Of a DNA stretch of 25,807 bases, positions 21,783-25,807 are shown one piece after another. The first letter of the stretch is position 1. Each line of letters opens with the position of its first letter. Origin of the DNA: Diplocarpon mali (Eukaryota; Ascomycota; Leotiomycetes; Helotiales; Drepanopezizaceae); NCBI GenBank assembly GCA_024741835.1, contig JAENRP010000432.1, positions 1 through 25,807 on the forward strand. Direction: 5' to 3'. The notes beneath the pieces were generated by a model that worked only from the letters and a program-made list of their open reading frames with translations, had not been told where the DNA came from and did not search any database. The position numbers and the translations under genes were made by a program.

Positions 21783-23281
21783 ATGGCAACCCATATTCCC
21801 AAAACTCAATCGATTCATTCCTCGGAGATCTACCACGGCCTCCCCGCCTACCCTCCTCAGAAACCCCAAGTCGCCATCGTCACTGGTGCCAACGGTATCT
21901 CAGGATTTAACACTCTCCGCGTATTAGCAGCAGCTCCTGAACGATGGGGCAGAATATACGCTCTCTCTCGACGTCCTCCGCCGCCGAAAATGCTGGATAT
22001 TCTCGGCCGCGGAAGGGAGCGAGTCGAGCATGTCTCATGTGACTTCCTCTGCCCAGCCGTCGAGATTTTAGCCGCCATCAAAGAAAGAGTATCGAGTGTC
22101 GATTTCATATTCTTCTACTCATATCTGCAGCCAGGTTAGTCCCAAGCAAGCTGCCGACATGAAAACAAAATCGCTGAACCCCAATTAGCACCCAAACAAG
22201 GAGCAGCAGCGTGGTCAAATGCCCAGAAACTCGTTGAGATCAACAGCAAGCTTTTGCGGAATTTCCTCGAAGCTATTTGCTTAGCTGAGATTAAGCCCAA
22301 ACGTTTTTTACTTCAGACAGGCGCAAAGAACTATGGCGCTCATCTAGGCACAGCGTTGACACCTGCCGTGGAAAGTGATCCTCGAATCACGATTGAGCCA
22401 AATTTCTACTATCCGCAAGAAGACATGCTATTGGAATATTGCCGAGAAGAAGGCGTAGGATGGAACGTGATGAGACCTTCATGGTCAGTATCTCTGCAAG
22501 ACAGTATCGAGTGTCAAATGGTATGCTTATTGGAGTATAGGATTATTGGAGCCACGACCAACGCACAGATGAATATCACTTATGGCCTTGGTCTTTATGC
22601 AGTAGTTCAAGCATATCTTAAGAAGCCACTATTGTTTCCCGGTGATCTTGCCGCCTGGGAAACAGCGCACACGCACTCCTCGGCCCAGCTGACTGGTTAC
22701 CAAAGCGAGCACGCTGTTTTGGAAGACAGGATGAGAGACCAAGATTTCAATGCTACCGATGGGACCCCCTTCTCATGGGGAAGGCTGTGGCCTCTGCTGG
22801 CAGGTTGGTATGGCACTACTGCCGGCAGGCCAGAGCTGGACCAGAAGAAATACCAAAGCGTTACAATGCCTCACAGCCCTCCGCCTCGAGGGTAGGTCAG
22901 CTCGTTCTTCCGTTGAATCACAGCCTAGAATGTTTTCTGACTTGCAATAGATGGGGCCCAGCAACGACTTACCGCAATAGCTTCAGCATCACGGCTTGGG
23001 CAAGCGATCCCGTTGTCAAGCAAGCATGGTCTGAAATCGTGCTGAAGGAAAGCCTTGACAATTCAAGCAATCCATTCTCAAAACCAGAAGAGATGTTTCC
23101 ATTTCTTGATGGGGCGCTATGGGCCATGGATAGGTTGAGCCTGAGCGAGACGAAGTGTAGGAAATTCGGCTGGCACGGCGTCGTGGATACGTATGAGAGC
23201 ATTTTCAAAGCGCTTGGTGAGTTTGCAAAGTTGGGCCTGTTACCAGAGATGAAAGTTCGTGAAAGTGGCGTGCCATTGTGA
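21783..23281 (+). CDS. PRISE-like short-chain dehydrogenase/reductase
   Basis: Exons 21783-22134, 22189-22483, 22541-22891 and 22951-23281 (introns of 54, 57, 59 nt) give 442 aa. The 57-nt intron is a multiple of three, so the unspliced frame stays open. Its removal restores RPSWIIGATTNAQMN, which matches the family. The N-terminus has a Rossmann nucleotide-binding motif TGANGISG (34-41). LLQTGAKNYG (Lys164) and NFYYPQED (Tyr191/192) fit the Lys and Tyr active-site positions of the progesterone-5-beta-reductase/iridoid-synthase (PRISE) branch, which reduces enone C=C bonds with NADPH. Typical downstream blocks follow: LFPGDLAAWE, FSWGRLWPLLAGWYG, and a C-terminus around KFGWHGVVDTYESIF. Probably cytosolic; no signal peptide. 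The substrate is unknown. No backbone biosynthetic enzyme lies next to it, so a secondary-metabolite role is only a possibility. Confidence 0.85.
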
Positions 23282-23769
23282 TTCTGAAACCCGAGAGTTG
23301 AAAGTAAAGTCGCAGAGATATCATGCCGCATAATCAAACAGCTAGCCAGTGACGTTGGTGGCTGTAATTTTCCGTCACTATCAATCTGCAGCATCTTTTT
23401 ATACAAACACCGTAAGACAAAAAACAACTTGACGCTTTAAAAATCTGGCGTAGTATTATGCAGATCTAAGAACATCAAGTAGATCGCCTAATCATTCACG
23501 TCGACCTATTGCAGAGAGGCTCGAATTCATCGCGGCACTATAAGATATGGCTGCCAAGAGCTCGCTTAGTGCTTGTGACGGCGGGAGCAAGGCATAAGTC
23601 GATAAAGTCAATGAGATCAATGCTACCTAATCATATAGAATTCAAAGCTAAAGAGTAAGTACAAAGTAAGAGACTTCCCCTCTTATATGCCCTTCTTGAC
23701 TTAGGACCTATGGAAGTCGATCTCTACTAACAACTCATGTTCTATCTACTAAAGGAAAGGCAGCATATC
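23282..23769. other. Reductase 3' flank, no supported gene
   Basis: About 0.5 kb of AT-rich sequence between the reductase stop codon and the LTR-derived inverted repeat. It should contain the 3' UTR and polyadenylation site. Nothing else was recognised. Confidence 0.5.
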
Positions 23770-23893
23770 TGATAGAATCAAAAGGTGTAGATTCTAGTTC
23801 TAGAGAGCTGAAGTAGTATATATACAAGGTAGGCTTACCAAGCCTTAGCCTCCGCTCCGTGCGGTAATCTCCGTACCTTGTATATTTCTAACA
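23770..23893 (-). mobile_element. LTR of the Copia-like family, copy 3, with polypurine tract
   Basis: Read on the minus strand it starts TGTTAGAAATATACAAGG and ends GATTCTATCA, so both canonical ends remain. It shares the terminal blocks and central CAAGGTA region with copies 1 and 2 and is longer by a GC-rich insert of about 27 bp. Directly upstream of it on the minus strand (23894-23910) lies GTAGTAGGGGGCA, a good polypurine tract, which identifies this as a 3' LTR and gives the family's orientation. The flanks (ATATC and TGCCC) do not match, so this is not a simple solo LTR. Confidence 0.8.
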
Positions 23894-23910
23894 TGCCCCC
23901 TACTACAAAT

Positions 23911-23963
23911 TATATACTACTTCAGCTCTCTAGAACTAGAATCTACACCTTTTGATTCTATCA
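23911..23963 (+). repeat. Perfect inverted copy of LTR end (53 bp)
   Basis: Positions 23911-23963 are the exact reverse complement of 23770-23822, 53 of 53 bases, with an 88-bp spacer. It corresponds to the last part of an LTR in plus orientation, ending TATCA. Together the two arms form a large potential hairpin. The sequence after TATCA (TAGTAGCAATTCC) could be a decayed primer-binding site, which would make this the end of a 5' LTR. Confidence 0.9.
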
Positions 23964-24137
23964 TAGTAGCAATTCCTAGAATCGATTAACTCAATCAATC
24001 TCTCCAATCTTGAACCTGCTTCTTAGCAAAACACAATTATACAACACCTCTTCATATACCCCTATATATACACACCTTCTCTCCCTTTTTACCCCTATTT
24101 TTTCACCCCTTTTTTCAATAACCCTAACTTAATAAAA

Positions 24138-25807
24138 ATGACTAAGAAGACTACTAAGAACAACAACGCTAAGATCAAGCTTAATTAGTCTAACTACTAG
24201 GAATAGGAACCAGCTACTATAACGATATAGAACCGCCGAAGTGCGGGATCAAGTATAGGAGCAAGAAGTGGTGCAAAAGGCGTATTCTATAGGTCTAATA
24301 CGAAGGAAACGAAGAAGTTAGAGAGCCCTCCTTAAGGGAGAGCCCTTCTTCCTTATATATATAAGTAGCTTAAGGCTCTTTGTCCGTTTATATAATATTA
24401 TATAAGAATATCCTTTTGCACCTTCGGGGTCGATTCGAAATAACCCTGCATCGAATCGAGATTGCGAAACCTTAAAACGCCGTACTCTTAGGTAATTGCA
24501 CTAAGTGGAGGTATAGCTGTTATACTACCCCTCCCCTTTAAGAACGCTTGCCTATAAGCGTTAGTAGGTTGTAATGATTTTCGTATAGTAATATACTTAG
24601 CGCGTTATTATACAAACGGTACTATTTTATATTTAGTTTAGCGCAAGTCGCATTATGCACTTAAATTTGTTTTTCCTCCTATAGGATCTTCCTTCTTTAA
24701 TATAACAATTATATATAATCGCATAGGTCCCTTACTCCTACTACTATAGCGCAAGACTAATGCATAGTAGTAGAAATAATTACTATTACTACTACTTATT
24801 AAAAGTAAGTTTACCTTAGTCTAGGGTTGAATCGCGTCTAATACGCGTAATACCGATCCCTTTGCCATCAGGCGCCCTTGCGGTGGCCTACTGCGTTTAT
24901 TATTGCTAGTACGTGCAGCGCCTTATGCGCAATATTATATATAAGTGCGAATTCGAGTTAAAGTGTAGTAAAAAGTGCTATTAGTACTAGGAGCAAAAGG
25001 CAAAGTACATCCTTATAAGTACCTTAAATCGATTTTCTAGTTCTATTTGCGCTAATACTTATTTATAACTTCCCTTTTATATTAAGGAGGAGTTTATAGC
25101 GCTATTTGCGGCCCTTAAGGAGTAGTAGGGGGAGGCTGCTTAATAGTAAGAGGAGGATAATAGTAGCGACAACGATAATGCGCAGGCGGTTTTAGCAGGG
25201 AATTGTAAAATGCTTTATTAAGAGGCGGTCTAGCGCGCCTGGATCCTTATCAACCTCTTATTAATAGCTAGCGCAAAGGCTTTGATTAGCTGCACTCAAC
25301 TTAAGCGCGCTAGCTTTGCAGAGCTCTGCTCTATAGCTAAAGCTATAATAAGCTAGCTAAAGGGGGTCTAGGCGATAGTTGCTATAAGTTTAATCTAAAT
25401 TAGTATTGAATTGATCGCTGACTTTCTAATAAGAGCATAGTAACCTTATTAAGTCCTAGTTAGTAAGGTTAAAGTAATCCAGCCGAACTATGCTAGGCCT
25501 CTTAAGGTCTATTGCTATATTAGTAAAGCGGACTGCTATAGTAGCAGAGTCTCTTATAAGGGGAGGGAGGCTTATAGTAATAAGGGTCGCGTCAGGCGCA
25601 GCGGCTAATAGGGCAGCGCCAGCGGTAGCAAAAGGAGGTTAAGGTTATTCTAAGCAAGGGCGTAGATAAGAGGTAAGCTTTAGCTTTAGAATAGAGTTAG
25701 AGCTTATCTCTTTAAGCGTAGAGGAGAAGGGGTTAGAGGAGTTATAAGGGAAGGAGGGGCAGTAGGCTTAGTATTATTATTTTTATATTTTTATTATTTT
25801 TCTCCTT
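24138..25807 (+). pseudogene. RIP-eroded mobile-element relic
   Basis: A Lys/Asn-rich frame starts at ATG 24138 after a CT-rich leader (MTKKTTKNNNAKIKLN), then hits many TAG codons (for example N-stop-S-N-Y-stop-E-stop-E), the pattern left when CAG Gln codons become TAG. A further protein-like segment in another frame around 24930-25560 has Cys-rich CEFELKCSKKC, then KEEFIALFAALKE followed by stops in place of probable Gln, and an acidic stretch EEDNSSDNDNAQ. No reverse transcriptase, integrase or transposase motif was recognised, so the class is unknown. TA dinucleotides are very abundant. The relic continues beyond the window end. Confidence 0.6.
24270..24422. repeat. 153-bp foldback (MITE-like) element inside the relic
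   Basis: Terminal inverted repeats: GGTGCAAAAGGCGTATTCT at 24270-24288 and AGAATATCCTTTTGCACC at 24405-24422, with one substitution and one indel between the arms. The interior is AT-rich and non-coding and carries a CTCCTTAAGGGAG palindrome. The ends suggest a small non-autonomous DNA transposon or hairpin repeat. A target duplication was not identified. Confidence 0.6.

Noticed and set aside
22484..22540. Treating the 57-nt in-frame segment of the reductase as coding
   Set aside because: It has GT..AG borders, and its removal restores the contiguous family sequence RPSWIIGATTN. The extra residues have no counterpart in the family as I know it.

Overview
The window comes from a filamentous ascomycete (Pezizomycotina; Dothideomycetes-like by resemblance of the proteins, which is an inference). 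The evidence is short spliceosomal introns of 43-111 nt with GT..AG ends and CTAAC-type branch sites, protein families typical of moulds, and stretches where CAG/CAA codons have become TAG/TAA, the footprint of repeat-induced point mutation (RIP). No rRNA, tRNA, CRISPR or bacterial feature was recognised.

Layout. 1-1720 is repetitive: two GC-rich islands, a two-block 9-bp minisatellite (428-553), an 81-bp imperfect duplication and a six-unit array of about 101 bp (1125-1712). 1766-4369 (minus) is a broken copper amine oxidase gene. 4370-9454 is mostly AT-rich and gene-poor. It holds two solo LTRs of one Copia-like family, in opposite orientations and each with a perfect 5-bp target duplication, and between them a RIP-damaged pseudogene of an uncharacterised fungal family. 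Four intact-looking genes follow: a full-length ABCB transporter of the STE6 class (9455-13916, minus), a PBDC1/YPL225W homologue (14650-15335, minus), a conserved fungal protein of unknown function with a disordered, motif-repeating tail (17128-19318, plus), and a PRISE-like short-chain reductase (21783-23281, plus). After 23.7 kb come a perfect 53-bp inverted repeat made from the same LTR family, a foldback element and a RIP-eroded mobile-element relic that runs off the window end.

How it fits together. The four intact genes form a gene-bearing core flanked on both sides by decayed repeats. There is no sign of an operon-like or biosynthetic cluster: the transporter and the PBDC1 homologue look like unrelated housekeeping or mating functions, and the reductase has no recognisable pathway partner here. 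The clearest points of interest are the decayed genes and repeat structures at the flanks and the unknown gene with the four-fold TP..DQ motif. Exon boundaries were set by hand from splice signals, reading frame and remembered family sequence, without alignment tools.
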